Assembly (NCBI GenBank): GCA_934230325.1
Contig: CAKQEP010000004.1
Coordinates: 1-64,000, forward strand
Length of the DNA: 64,000 nt
DNA from: an uncultured Clostridia bacterium
Lineage (GTDB): Bacteria; Bacillota; Clostridia; Christensenellales; CAG-314
Reading direction: 5' to 3'
Shown here in pieces: positions 18,728 through 27,031 of this stretch. Each line of letters starts with the position of its first letter. Positions within the stretch are counted from its first letter, which is position 1. The position numbers and the translations under genes were made by a program. The notes below the pieces were generated by a model. It searched no databases. It was given only the letters and a program-made list of their open reading frames with translations, and was not told the DNA's origin.

Positions 18728-19570
18728 ATGTTTAAAAAAAGTTTGTCTACACGCAATCTCGTACTCGTCACCATAGCCGTGTGTCTTGCGGTTGTCATAC
18801 TCGTCGGGCTTGTTTGGTCTTTGGCTGCGCCGCTCAGTATGGGCAGTCTTTTGTATAGCGTCGGTTTAAAAAAGCCGTCTGCTCGACTCACCTTAATCGG
18901 AGCGCAACGCTCGGAAAAAATAGAAGATTATTACAACGCTTTGGTGCGTGCAACCGACGGAAAATCTTACAAAATAGTCACTTTTGCGGCGGAAAAAATG
19001 CTTTTGCGTAGCGGTGACGACGTTTTGTTTGATAACGACAAATACGATGCGTTTACCAAAAAAATCGACAAACAACTCGAAAGCAACACGCAATCGACCG
19101 ATCAGTTTATCAAATGTTCGCTCGTATACGCAAAAATGCGTTTAAACAAAGGCGTTGACGACGGAAACATACTTTTTAATCAGGCAAAAGGGTACTGCAA
19201 AGGCAGTTCCATATACTATTATTACAACCTTTCCAACAGTATACGGAGTTATATCAATGCCGTTATCGACTGCAAAAAGGACGTAAAAGCCACCGCATAC
19301 AACGTTTTGGTTCAGATGCGTCAACTTGACGAAGCGGAAACTTCGGCAAATTACAAATATTGGCGCACTTCCACAAAAAACAGTATGGAGTCGGGGACGG
19401 ATTACGTATCTGCGCAAGAGTATATGGCTCAAGACGTGTCTGCGTTAATCAAAGCGTTTGACATTACGGAGCAATCCGCAAAAGCGTACGCAGAAGCAAA
19501 CGGCACGTATTTTTACAACGCATACCTTTACTGGACGGAAGCAATCGCAAAATACGACAAAGCAAACTAA
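18728..19570 (+). CDS. Membrane-anchored protein of unknown function
   Basis: I do not recognise this 280-residue protein. After a short basic N-terminus there is one strong membrane segment (about residues 11-32), and the rest is hydrophilic, helix-prone and Tyr/Ala/Lys-rich. This suggests a single-pass protein with an extracytoplasmic domain. 'SSIYYYYNLSNSIRSYINAVIDCKKD' and the alternating helical pattern hint at TPR-like repeats, unproven. AGGAGGT precedes ATG 18728. It lies between rpiB and guaB, which starts 28 nt after its stop, so it may be co-transcribed with guaB-guaA. Confidence 0.7.
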   Translation: MFKKSLSTRNLVLVTIAVCLAVVILVGLVWSLAAPLSMGSLLYSVGLKKPSARLTLIGAQRSEKIEDYYNALVRATDGKSYKIVTFAAEKMLLRSGDDVLFDNDKYDAFTKKIDKQLESNTQSTDQFIKCSLVYAKMRLNKGVDDGNILFNQAKGYCKGSSIYYYYNLSNSIRSYINAVIDCKKDVKATAYNVLVQMRQLDEAETSANYKYWRTSTKNSMESGTDYVSAQEYMAQDVSALIKAFDITEQSAKAYAEANGTYFYNAYLYWTEAIAKYDKAN

Positions 19571-19598
19571 TGGACAGACAAATACACAAGGAGCAAAT

Positions 19599-21056
19599 AT
19601 GAATAAAGTAGTAAAAGATAGTTTAACATTCGACGACGTTCTTATCATCCCCGCAGAAAGCAATTTTGTGCCTTCAGACGTGGATTTGTCCGTCGACCTT
19701 TGCGACAAAATAAAACTCAATATCCCCGTAGTTTCCGCTGCGATGGATACCGTCACCGAGTACAAATTAGCAATCGCTATGGCTCGTGAAGGCGGTTTGG
19801 GATTTCTGCACAAAAATATGTCGATAGAGGAGCAAGCCGCGCAAATAGACAAGGTTAAACGCAGTGAACACGGCGTCATTACCGATCCGTTTAGCCTTCA
19901 CCCCGAAGATATGGTGACGGAAGCGCTCAAACTTATGGCTCGCTACAAAATAAGCGGCGTTCCTATCGTTGACAAAACTAATAAATTGGTGGGTATTCTC
20001 ACAAACCGCGACTTGCGTTTTGAGTCTAATTTCAATCAGCCTATCAGCAATATTATGACCAAAGACAACCTTATCACCGCATCGGTCGGTTGCACTTTGG
20101 AGGAAGCGGCAAAGATTCTCGGCAAACACAGGATAGAAAAATTGCCGTTGGTGGACAAAAACTACAAACTTCAAGGCTTAATCACTATCAAGGATATAGA
20201 AAAATCCATTCGTTATCCGCACAGTAGCAAGGACGCAAAAGGTCGTTTGCTTGTCGGCGCGGCAGTGGGACGTAGTAAGGATACGATGATGAGAGTCGAC
20301 GCATTGTGCGAAGCGGGCGTAGACATCATTACCGTAGACACAGCGCACGGACACAGCAAAATGGTTCAGGACGAAGTATCCGCAATCAAACAACGTCACC
20401 CCGACCTTCCTATCGTTGCGGGCAACGTTGCGACGGCAGAAGCAACGACGGCGCTTATTAAAGCGGGCGCGGACGTTGTTAAAGTCGGTATGGGACCGGG
20501 CAGTATATGCACCACCAGAGTAGTTGCGGGCATAGGCGTACCGCAAGTCACCGCAATTATGGATTGCGCGGAAGCGGCGGACAAACTCGGCAAACGCGTT
20601 ATCGGCGACGGCGGCATCAAGTACAGCGGCGATATTGCAAAAGCGATAGCGGCGGGCGCGTCTACCGTTATGATAGGCAGTTTGTTTGCAGGCACGACAG
20701 AAAGTCCCGGCGCTATGGAAATCTTTCAGGGGAGAAGTTTTAAAGTTTACAGAGGTATGGGCAGCCTTGCCGCTATGGAGGCGGGCAGCAAAGACAGATA
20801 CTTCCAAGAAGAAGCGGCAAAATTTGTTCCCGAAGGCGTTGAAGGCAGAGTACCTTACAGAGGGAATCTCGGCGATATGATTTTCCAACTTATGGGCGGA
20901 TTAAAGAGCGGCATGGGATATGCCGGACAACGTACCATTGACGATATGCGCCGCAACGCGCGCTTTACACGCATCACAAACGCAGGGTTGATAGAGAGTC
21001 ACCCGCACGACATTTCGATAACCAAAGAGTCACCCAACTATTCGACAAAGATGTAA
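19599..21056 (+). CDS. guaB: IMP dehydrogenase
   Basis: Oxidises IMP to XMP with NAD+, the committed step to GMP. The product has 485 residues, the normal length. An N-terminal barrel part ('LTFDDVLIIPAES') is interrupted by two CBS domains (about residues 90-205). The catalytic Cys304 lies in 'GPGSICTTR', and the flap region 'GSKDRYFQE' follows. ATG 19599 is chosen because AAGGAG precedes it and the conserved start follows, although the frame is open upstream. guaA begins 2 nt after the stop, so GMP synthesis is one operon. Confidence 0.97.
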   Translation: MNKVVKDSLTFDDVLIIPAESNFVPSDVDLSVDLCDKIKLNIPVVSAAMDTVTEYKLAIAMAREGGLGFLHKNMSIEEQAAQIDKVKRSEHGVITDPFSLHPEDMVTEALKLMARYKISGVPIVDKTNKLVGILTNRDLRFESNFNQPISNIMTKDNLITASVGCTLEEAAKILGKHRIEKLPLVDKNYKLQGLITIKDIEKSIRYPHSSKDAKGRLLVGAAVGRSKDTMMRVDALCEAGVDIITVDTAHGHSKMVQDEVSAIKQRHPDLPIVAGNVATAEATTALIKAGADVVKVGMGPGSICTTRVVAGIGVPQVTAIMDCAEAADKLGKRVIGDGGIKYSGDIAKAIAAGASTVMIGSLFAGTTESPGAMEIFQGRSFKVYRGMGSLAAMEAGSKDRYFQEEAAKFVPEGVEGRVPYRGNLGDMIFQLMGGLKSGMGYAGQRTIDDMRRNARFTRITNAGLIESHPHDISITKESPNYSTKM

Positions 21057-21058
21057 TT

Positions 21059-22585
21059 ATGCAAAAAGTACTTATCATAGATTTTGGCGGGCAATACATA
21101 CAACTTATCGCTCGCGCAGTTAGAGAAGACAATGTTTATTGCGAGATTTTTCCCTATTTTGTCGCTTTTGACAAAATAAAGCAGTACAATCCCGACGCTA
21201 TCATTTTGAGCGGCGGTCCGCACAGCATTTATGAGGATGACGCGCCAAAAATCGATAAACGCATCTTTGATTTAGGCGTACCAGTACTCGGAATTTGTTA
21301 CGGCGTGCAGTATCTCGCGCATACTTTCGGCGGCGTAGTCAAATGCGCGCCGGCAAGAGAGTACGGCAAACAAAACCTAAACGTAAAGGACAGCAAACTG
21401 TTTGACGGAATCCCCGACGGCAGTATTTGTTGGATGAGCCATACCGACTATATAGAAAAATTACCCGACGGGTTTGAGTCGGTTGCCACTACGGAGTTTT
21501 GTCCCGTTGCGGCTATGCAGTGCGTAACCAAAAACATTTACGGAGTACAGTTCCATCCGGAAGTCGTTCATACGCAGTACGGCAAAGATATTATTCGCAA
21601 CTTTTTGTTTAAAATCTGCAAATTAAAACCCGACTGGCAAATGTCCAACTTCGTCAACGACGCAATAGCAAAAATAAAAGCGAAATGCGGCGACGGCAAA
21701 GTACTTTGCGCTTTATCGGGCGGCGTGGACAGCGCAGTTGCGGCGGCTTTGGTTCAGCGCGCGGTGGGCGACAACCTCATTTGCGTATACGTCGATCACG
21801 GCTTTATGCGCAAAAACGAAACTGCAGAGATTATCAGAGTTTTTAAGGAAGAAAGAGGCTTTAATCTTATTGCCGTAGACGCAAGCAAAAACTTTTTGAG
21901 CAAACTTGCGGGAGTTACCGATCCGGAAAGAAAACGCAAAATAATTGGCGAAGAGTTTATCCGCACGTTTGAGGCAGAAGCCAAAAAAATAGGCAAAGTG
22001 GATTTTTTGGTTCAAGGCACGATATATCCCGACGTGGTGGAAAGCGGTGGCAAAACCGGCGTAACGATAAAAACTCACCACAATGCGGGCGGGTTGCCTT
22101 CTGTCATCGATTTTAAAGAGATTATCGAGCCGCTTCGCGATTTGTTTAAGGACGAAGTACGCCTTGTCGGTAAGGAATTAGGTTTGCCCGACAGTATCGT
22201 AAATCGTCAGCCTTTTCCCGGACCCGGTCTTTCTATCCGCATAATGGGCGACGTAACGGAAGATAAACTTTCTATTTTGCGAGACGCGGATTGCGTTTTC
22301 CGTGAGGAAATCGCTCGCGCAGGACTCGACAAAGAGATTTGGCAATATTTTGTCGTGTTGACAAACACTCGCACGGTAGGCGTTATGGGCGACTATCGCA
22401 CTTATGACTATACGTTGGCTTTGCGCGCGGTGTACAGCGTGGACGGCATGACGGCGGACTGGGCGAGAATACCTTTTGACGTGTTGGAAAAAATTTCAAC
22501 CGCAATAGTCAACAAGGTTAATCACGTCAACCGCATAGTTTACGACATCACAAGCAAACCGCCGGCGACCATAGAGTGGGAATAA
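21059..22585 (+). CDS. guaA: GMP synthase (glutamine-hydrolysing)
   Basis: Converts XMP to GMP using glutamine and ATP. The 508-residue protein has an N-terminal class I amidotransferase domain, with the nucleophile Cys80 in 'GICYGVQ' and His/Glu in 'QFHPEV'. The ATP-pyrophosphatase P-loop 'ALSGGVDS' follows at about residue 220, then the dimerisation domain ending 'KPPATIEWE'. It starts 2 nt after guaB and has only a weak binding site, so coupled translation is likely. Confidence 0.97.
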   Translation: MQKVLIIDFGGQYIQLIARAVREDNVYCEIFPYFVAFDKIKQYNPDAIILSGGPHSIYEDDAPKIDKRIFDLGVPVLGICYGVQYLAHTFGGVVKCAPAREYGKQNLNVKDSKLFDGIPDGSICWMSHTDYIEKLPDGFESVATTEFCPVAAMQCVTKNIYGVQFHPEVVHTQYGKDIIRNFLFKICKLKPDWQMSNFVNDAIAKIKAKCGDGKVLCALSGGVDSAVAAALVQRAVGDNLICVYVDHGFMRKNETAEIIRVFKEERGFNLIAVDASKNFLSKLAGVTDPERKRKIIGEEFIRTFEAEAKKIGKVDFLVQGTIYPDVVESGGKTGVTIKTHHNAGGLPSVIDFKEIIEPLRDLFKDEVRLVGKELGLPDSIVNRQPFPGPGLSIRIMGDVTEDKLSILRDADCVFREEIARAGLDKEIWQYFVVLTNTRTVGVMGDYRTYDYTLALRAVYSVDGMTADWARIPFDVLEKISTAIVNKVNHVNRIVYDITSKPPATIEWE

Positions 22586-22613
22586 ATTCGGCAAACAAAC
22601 AAATTTAACAAAC

Positions 22614-22669
22614 GCGCCCTGTTTTGAAACGGCGACAAAACGCCGCGTTTAACGGGCGCATATTTTTTT
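22614..22669 (+). terminator. Two-part terminator after guaA
   Basis: GCGCCC (22614-22619) pairs with GGGCGC (22654-22659) around an inner hairpin CGGCG/CGCCG (22630-22645), followed by T7 (22663-22669). The start codon of the next gene is only 3 nt beyond the T-run. Confidence 0.75.
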
Positions 22670-22672
22670 ATT

Positions 22673-23653
22673 ATGAACTATCTTGCATTCGATATAGAAG
22701 CGGCAAACGGATACAAGCAATACTCGATTTGTAGTATCGGCTACGTTTTGGCTGACGAAAATTTTAACGTATTAAAGAAAGAAAACATTTGGATAAACCC
22801 AAAATGCAAGTACAATCTCAACGGAACGCGGGAAAGGGTAGGCATCGATTTGCACCTTGACCCCGCATTGTTGGAGGCTTCGCCGGATTTTTCGCAAGTG
22901 TACGATAGGGTAAAAACGCTTTTGACGGACAAAAACGTGCGAGTAGTGGGGCATGCCGTCGAGAGCGACGTCATTATGTTAAACAAAACGTGTCTGCATT
23001 ACAAATTGCCATGCATAAACTTTGAGTTTATTTGCACTCAACTGCTTTTTAGACTTTTTAAAAAGGAAAAAGACGTTCGCGCGCTCAACAAAATAGCGGA
23101 AGAAATAGGTTTTTGTTTTAAACCGCATTCTTCCGACGAGGACGCCCTTGCGAGTTTGATGACGCTCAAATATCTTGTAAACGTCACATGCAAATCGGTG
23201 GACGAACTACTCAAAGATTACAACGTGCGAGTGGGCGTCAATCGCAACTTTGATATGACGCGTACCGTTTCGCTTTCGGGGCAACTCAGCAAAAACAAAA
23301 TAACAAAACAAGCGGTTGCAAAAATATTTGATTTTATCACCAAAAACAGGCTAAAACCAAAAACAAATTTGTTTAAAAATCAATTATTTTGCTTGTCGCG
23401 CGGTATAGAAGCAGGCGACGAGGAGTTATGCCAAAAAATAATATCCTGTATATACGTCAACGGCGGTCAATACACCGCAAAAGCGTGCAAATGCGACTGG
23501 TACTTGACGGGAGAATCCGATTTGTCGCAAAACGATAAACAAAGGCTAAATTATATCAAGTCGCTCAACAAAGGCAGCAAACCGATAAAAGTTTTGTCTG
23601 CCGCCGACTTTTTGCTAAAATACGATTGCGAAAAGGAAAGTTTTAAAGAATAG
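22673..23653 (+). CDS. DEDD-type 3'-5' exonuclease domain protein (DnaQ-like)
   Basis: A 326-residue protein whose first ~180 residues form an RNase T/DnaQ-like exonuclease fold. It has 'FDIEAANG' (Asp7, Glu9) as Exo I, 'VVGHAVESDV' as Exo II, and 'HSSDEDALAS' as Exo III. Such proteins degrade nucleic acid 3' ends, as a proofreading subunit or a free nuclease. The C-terminal half is basic, contains 'RTVSLSGQL' and resembles the BRCT-like tail of some DnaQ homologues, but this is uncertain. No Shine-Dalgarno is visible and the start abuts a terminator hairpin. Confidence 0.8.
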   Translation: MNYLAFDIEAANGYKQYSICSIGYVLADENFNVLKKENIWINPKCKYNLNGTRERVGIDLHLDPALLEASPDFSQVYDRVKTLLTDKNVRVVGHAVESDVIMLNKTCLHYKLPCINFEFICTQLLFRLFKKEKDVRALNKIAEEIGFCFKPHSSDEDALASLMTLKYLVNVTCKSVDELLKDYNVRVGVNRNFDMTRTVSLSGQLSKNKITKQAVAKIFDFITKNRLKPKTNLFKNQLFCLSRGIEAGDEELCQKIISCIYVNGGQYTAKACKCDWYLTGESDLSQNDKQRLNYIKSLNKGSKPIKVLSAADFLLKYDCEKESFKE

Positions 23654-23675
23654 AATATACGATAAAACAAACAAG

Positions 23676-23704
23676 ATTGAGTTTGGCGCAATGCCCGACT
23701 CAAT
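23676..23704 (+). terminator. Terminator between exonuclease gene and queT
   Basis: ATTGAGT (23676-23682) pairs with ACTCAAT (23698-23704), with an inner GG/CC, then TTTTATTT on the plus strand. It overlaps the stop codon of the convergent queT gene. Confidence 0.6.
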
Positions 23705-24215
23705 TTTTATTTGGTTCTTGTTGCGGGTAAACCAAAGGCAAAAGATGTTTTTTGGCGAGATAATAGAGGGGTATGCCCAAAGCGTACAAAACAACGGTTT
23801 GCCCCAACGCCACCCACGCTACGTTAACCCAGTACGCGGGCGCGCCGCCTACGGTAAACCAAACGAGCGGCAAAAGGAAACTGTTTAATAGAATAGGCGG
23901 CAAAACCGCAAGGTAAGGATTTTTGATTTTACTTGTAATGAGGGCGGCGACGAGAGTGCAGACTGTACCGGACAAAACGTCTATCCAACCCCACGTAGAC
24001 ATAAAATTGCTGATAAAACACCCGACGGTCAGACCGAGAGTGCAAAAAGGAAAGAGTGACGGCAAAACGGTCATACACTCGGCAATGCGAAACTGCACTT
24101 GTTCAAAACTCATAAACTGAAAAATAAAAACCAACGTAAGATATACGGCGGCAATAATACCGTTGTAACACAAAAATCTCGTTGCGGATAGTTTTTTTAC
24201 TTCTCGTTTAATCAT
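23700..24215 (-). CDS. queT: QueT-family ECF transporter S component
   Basis: A 171-residue membrane protein with about five or six hydrophobic segments. The motif 'FEQVQFRIAECMTVLPSLFP' is characteristic of the QueT family, S components thought to bind a queuosine precursor and to work with the general EcfA-EcfA'-EcfT module (encoded here at 44-47 kb). No preQ1 riboswitch is visible upstream, so the substrate rests on family membership. ATG 24215 has no Shine-Dalgarno and lies 6 nt from a -10 box, suggesting a leaderless message. Confidence 0.85.
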   Translation of the reverse strand: MIKREVKKLSATRFLCYNGIIAAVYLTLVFIFQFMSFEQVQFRIAECMTVLPSLFPFCTLGLTVGCFISNFMSTWGWIDVLSGTVCTLVAALITSKIKNPYLAVLPPILLNSFLLPLVWFTVGGAPAYWVNVAWVALGQTVVLYALGIPLYYLAKKHLLPLVYPQQEPNKN

Positions 24216-24221
24216 AATTGA

Positions 24222-24250
24222 ATTTTACCATTAAAAAGCAAAAAAATCAA
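24222..24250 (-). promoter_or_regulatory. Promoter of queT, predicting a leaderless mRNA
   Basis: On the minus strand: TTGATT (24250-24245), 17-nt spacer, TAAAAT (24227-24222), then 6 nt to ATG at 24215. Confidence 0.65.
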
Positions 24251-24325
24251 CTCAAAAAATTGTTTTGCAGCAAAAATCGATAAATTTTTAAAAAACGCGC
24301 ATAATAGAACTAACAGGAGGTATTT

Positions 24326-24553
24326 ATGAAAAACTTTTGGTCCATTTTCGCATTGATACTCACAATAATCGGAGGAATAAACTGGCTTATCGTCGGAATA
24401 TTCAGATTTAACGTTGTGGATTGGGCGTTTGGTTTTGCCCCATGGATAGCAAGCATTATTTATATTTTGGTGGGGCTTGCAGCGATTTATATGATTTGCT
24501 GGCTTGCGGTGGAAAAATCTTCCGAGCATAAAAACAAACACAACGTCGCATAA
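24326..24553 (+). CDS. DUF378 small membrane protein
   Basis: A 75-residue protein with two membrane helices (about residues 4-26 and 38-62). The motifs 'GGINWLIVGIF' and the Trp/Phe-rich middle match DUF378 (YuzA-like) proteins, of unknown function. AGGAGG precedes ATG 24326 with good spacing. It is divergent from queT and has its own terminator. Confidence 0.88.
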   Translation: MKNFWSIFALILTIIGGINWLIVGIFRFNVVDWAFGFAPWIASIIYILVGLAAIYMICWLAVEKSSEHKNKHNVA

Positions 24554-24560
24554 AAACAAC

Positions 24561-24594
24561 AAGGAGAGAAAAAGAATGCGCTTTTTCTCTCCTT
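24561..24594 (+). terminator. Terminator of DUF378 gene
   Basis: A perfect 14-bp stem, AAGGAGAGAAAAAG (24561-24574) with CTTTTTCTCTCCTT (24581-24594), then TTATTT. It may also serve the convergent lipoprotein gene. Confidence 0.85.
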
Positions 24595-24645
24595 TTATTT
24601 GTGTAACGGAAAAAACGAACGTGTGTGTCGTCCGTTCTTAATAAT

Positions 24646-25152
24646 TTATTTTTTGAGCGAGAGTTTGCTACCGTCAAAAGTGTAGGTGTAGGTCGATTCG
24701 TTCCATTTGGTTAAGTCGCTGCGCTCCGCATTCGCACGGTGAAAGTGGAAAGCAAACGATTTCGGCTCGGAAGTTTGAGGGAAAATATCGGATAACTTTT
24801 CAAACTTTACGATAAATTCCGATTTGCCGCCGGTCGCGTTTTTCAGTTGCTCGCCCTTTAGTGAGAATATAATTTTCTCGCTAAAAGAATCGGAAAATCG
24901 ATTGTCAAACGAGATTGATAAAATAAATTCGTCGTCGAGATTCGCTTCGGATTCGGCGGTAAAATAACCTTTAAGTTCATAACCGTCTTTCAGCGTGTTT
25001 GCAATTTTATAGTGACAGTTAACATTGTCGTTAGCAACGCTGCCGTCACCTATGGGCAAATCGACTTCGTATACACTGCCGCAAGCCGTCATCGCAACTG
25101 CGCAAATCGCTATGGTAAGAACGGTCGCTAAAACCAAAATAAATTTTTTCAT
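24646..25152 (-). CDS. Small lipoprotein of unknown function
   Basis: A 168-residue product with a signal peptide and lipobox AMTAC (Cys24), so a lipid-anchored extracytoplasmic protein. The mature part is polar with alternating beta-type pattern and no motif I recognise. AGGAGG precedes ATG 25152 and a consensus promoter lies just upstream. It is monocistronic and convergent with the DUF378 gene. Confidence 0.8.
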   Translation of the reverse strand: MKKFILVLATVLTIAICAVAMTACGSVYEVDLPIGDGSVANDNVNCHYKIANTLKDGYELKGYFTAESEANLDDEFILSISFDNRFSDSFSEKIIFSLKGEQLKNATGGKSEFIVKFEKLSDIFPQTSEPKSFAFHFHRANAERSDLTKWNESTYTYTFDGSKLSLKK

Positions 25153-25182
25153 TGTGAGAGTGCCTCCTGTTATTTTTTTCGC

Positions 25183-25211
25183 ATTATATCACGATAAAAT
25201 CGCGTTGTCAA
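25183..25211 (-). promoter_or_regulatory. Consensus promoter of small lipoprotein
   Basis: On the minus strand: TTGACA (25211-25206), 17-nt spacer, TATAAT (25188-25183). Confidence 0.75.
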
Positions 25212-25326
25212 CGCTGCTGAGGCGTTTTATAAAGAAAAAACCGACATCGCAATATTGATATGTACTCTAAAAGTCAGACGCTCAGAGAATCGCATATTTT
25301 TTTACGCGAAAAATCGAAAAAAAAGT

Positions 25327-25354
25327 AAAAAGACCGTCCAAAGGACAGTCTTTT
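25327..25354 (-). terminator. Terminator of tRNA-Leu
   Basis: On the minus strand AAAAGAC-t-GTCC (25354-25344) pairs with GGAC-g-GTCTTTT (25337-25327) around a short TTT loop. It directly follows the tRNA. Confidence 0.75.
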
Positions 25355-25378
25355 GCATAAGTCGCTTTGCTGCGACGC

Positions 25379-25465
25379 TGGTGCGGATGACAGGACTTGA
25401 ACCTGCACATCTTTGACAATACTAGAACCTGAATCTAGCGCGTCTGCCAATTCCGCCACATCCGC
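25379..25465 (-). tRNA. tRNA-Leu (anticodon CAG)
   Basis: An 87-nt class II tRNA on the minus strand. The acceptor GCGGATG pairs with CATCCGC and CCA is encoded. The anticodon stem CTAGA/TCTAG holds loop TTCAGGT, giving CAG. A variable arm of class II length and the T loop GTTCAAGTC follow. Confidence 0.95.
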
Positions 25466-25650
25466 ATATTCTTTAGCGCAATTTATATTGCTAAAAAATT
25501 ATAATACAATATCAAAAAAAAAGCAACTTATTTTTAGTGGCAAGCAAAATTTTTTTGCGGAGATTTATTAAGTTAAAACTGACTAAAAAATGGATAAATT
25601 CGTATTTGGTTAAAACGCTAATCTTTTGAAAGGTATTTTTGTTTAAAGTA

Positions 25651-25679
25651 TTGACAATACCTTTTGTCGGTGTTAAAAT
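25651..25679 (+). promoter_or_regulatory. Promoter of the FMN riboswitch-ribU unit
   Basis: TTGACA (25651-25656), 17-nt spacer, TAAAAT (25674-25679). Transcription should begin just before the aptamer. Confidence 0.75.
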
Positions 25680-25685
25680 ATAACA

Positions 25686-25850
25686 AAGTCTTTGGGGCAA
25701 GGTGAAATTCCTTACCGGTGGTATAGCCCACTAACAACCTTTTTCAGGTTGCCGAGCAGTTGAAATTACTGCGCCGACGGTACAGTCCGGATGGAAAAAG
25801 TCTTTTGTGTTTTTATGCGCAAAAAACGCCCCTCTTTGGAGGGTTTTTTT
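25686..25850 (+). promoter_or_regulatory. FMN riboswitch with terminator that holds the ribU binding site
   Basis: The RFN element runs from about 25686 to 25800, with conserved blocks GGGGCAAGGTGAAATTCC, ACCGGTGGTATAGCCC and GCCGACGGTACAGTCCGGATG. Downstream, CCCTC (25830-25834) pairs with GAGGG (25839-25843) followed by T7. The GGAGGG in this hairpin is the only Shine-Dalgarno for ATG 25851. FMN binding should therefore favour both termination and masking of the start. The class and its control of riboflavin uptake are established knowledge; the dual mode is inference. Confidence 0.93.
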
Positions 25851-26567
25851 ATGTCAAAAAAAGATTATTCGAGCAAAAGTCAAGAGCAAAACAACAAGGT
25901 TGAAATCGCTATAGAGCCAAAAAACGATGAGAAAGAGCAGTCGACAGTCGTACAAAAAAAATCTGTTAAGCATATAGCGGCGGCAACGGCGGCAAAGGTG
26001 GCTATACTCACTGCGCTTGCATGGATATTTTATATGTACGTTAAGGTTAAATTGCCTTTTGTTTTTCCCGAGTTTTTGGAAATGCAAATATCCGATTTGC
26101 CGGCACTTTTGGGCGGATTTGCGTTAGGGCCGTTGTGGGGGTGCGTGATAGTTGTTTTAAAATGCTTGTTAAAAATGCCTTTTAGCGGTACTGCGTGCGT
26201 AGGGGAATTAGCCGACATATTTGTGGGCGTGGCGTTTGTACTGCCTGCGTCGCTCGTTTATAAAAAACATAAAACCAAAAAAGGCGCGTTTCTCGGACTA
26301 TTGATAGGTATGGCGGCGGCAGTAGTCGTATCTTTGCTTGCCAACCGATTTGTGCTCGTTCCGTTTTATGTCAAAGCATTTTTTGGCGGAAGTTTTGCGC
26401 CGCTTCTCAATATGGTGTCGCCGCTTTACCCAAAAGTGACGGAAAGCACCTTTTACCTTTGGTATCTCGGACTGGGCGTTTTACCATTCAACATTATCAG
26501 ATGCGCGTTAAGCGGTGGTTTAACCTTTGCTTTGTACAAAAGTCTATCGCGTTTACTGCATATATAG
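25851..26567 (+). CDS. ribU: Riboflavin ECF transporter S component
   Basis: A 238-residue membrane protein that binds riboflavin and is powered by the shared ECF module. After a ~35-residue polar, charged N-terminus there are about six hydrophobic helices; 'FLEMQISDLPALLGGFALGPLWG' is the RibU-type motif. The frame is open through the riboswitch, but ATG 25851 is the start because it follows GGAGGG. The FMN riboswitch gives strong support for the substrate. Confidence 0.94.
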   Translation: MSKKDYSSKSQEQNNKVEIAIEPKNDEKEQSTVVQKKSVKHIAAATAAKVAILTALAWIFYMYVKVKLPFVFPEFLEMQISDLPALLGGFALGPLWGCVIVVLKCLLKMPFSGTACVGELADIFVGVAFVLPASLVYKKHKTKKGAFLGLLIGMAAAVVVSLLANRFVLVPFYVKAFFGGSFAPLLNMVSPLYPKVTESTFYLWYLGLGVLPFNIIRCALSGGLTFALYKSLSRLLHI

Positions 26568-26596
26568 TTGCGTTTTTTGCGGTATTGTATTAAAAT
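26568..26596 (+). promoter_or_regulatory. Promoter of tsaE operon, predicting a leaderless mRNA
   Basis: TTGCGT (26568-26573), 17-nt spacer, TAAAAT (26591-26596), then 6 nt to ATG 26603. The -35 overlaps the ribU stop region. Confidence 0.6.
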
Positions 26597-26602
26597 CTAA
26601 AT

Positions 26603-27031
26603 ATGAAATTTTTAAGCAACAGTGTTAACGACACGATAAAAATCGCGAATGAATTTGCCGCAACGCTAAAAAAAGGTCAAGTAATTTTGCTTGACGGAGA
26701 TTTAGGAGCAGGAAAAACACATTTTGCCAAAGGCATAGCGCAAGGGTTGGGCGTGACGGACACTGTGACCAGTCCGACGTTTACGTTGCACAATTCTTAT
26801 CAGGGGCGTGACGTTACGCTAAATCATTTTGATTTTTATCGCATTTGCGACCAACAAGAAGTGGAAGTACTCGGTCTTTCCGACTTTTTTTACGATAAAT
26901 CGGCGATTTGCCTTGTTGAGTGGTGGCAAAACGTCAAGGGACTTTTGCCTAAAAAAACCATTAAAGTCACGTTAAGCGTGACGGGTGAAAACACGAGGGA
27001 GATAACGATAGATGAAAACGCTTGTGATTGA
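26603..27031 (+). CDS. tsaE: t6A biosynthesis ATPase TsaE
   Basis: A 142-residue P-loop protein that powers the TsaBDE complex in t6A37 tRNA modification. The Walker A segment is GDLGAGKT (residues 32-39), and 'TSPTFTLHNSY' and 'DFYRI' are typical of TsaE. There is no Shine-Dalgarno before ATG 26603. tsaB overlaps the 3' end by 20 nt. Confidence 0.95.
   Translation: MKFLSNSVNDTIKIANEFAATLKKGQVILLDGDLGAGKTHFAKGIAQGLGVTDTVTSPTFTLHNSYQGRDVTLNHFDFYRICDQQEVEVLGLSDFFYDKSAICLVEWWQNVKGLLPKKTIKVTLSVTGENTREITIDENACD

Noticed and set aside
24216..24325. preQ1 riboswitch upstream of queT
   Set aside because: No preQ1 motif blocks are present, and the predicted mRNA has no leader to hold one.
25791..25850. 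In-frame ATG in the FMN riboswitch that would add 20 residues to RibU
   Set aside because: The codon is part of the conserved aptamer 3' end and has no binding site; ATG 25851 follows GGAGGG.
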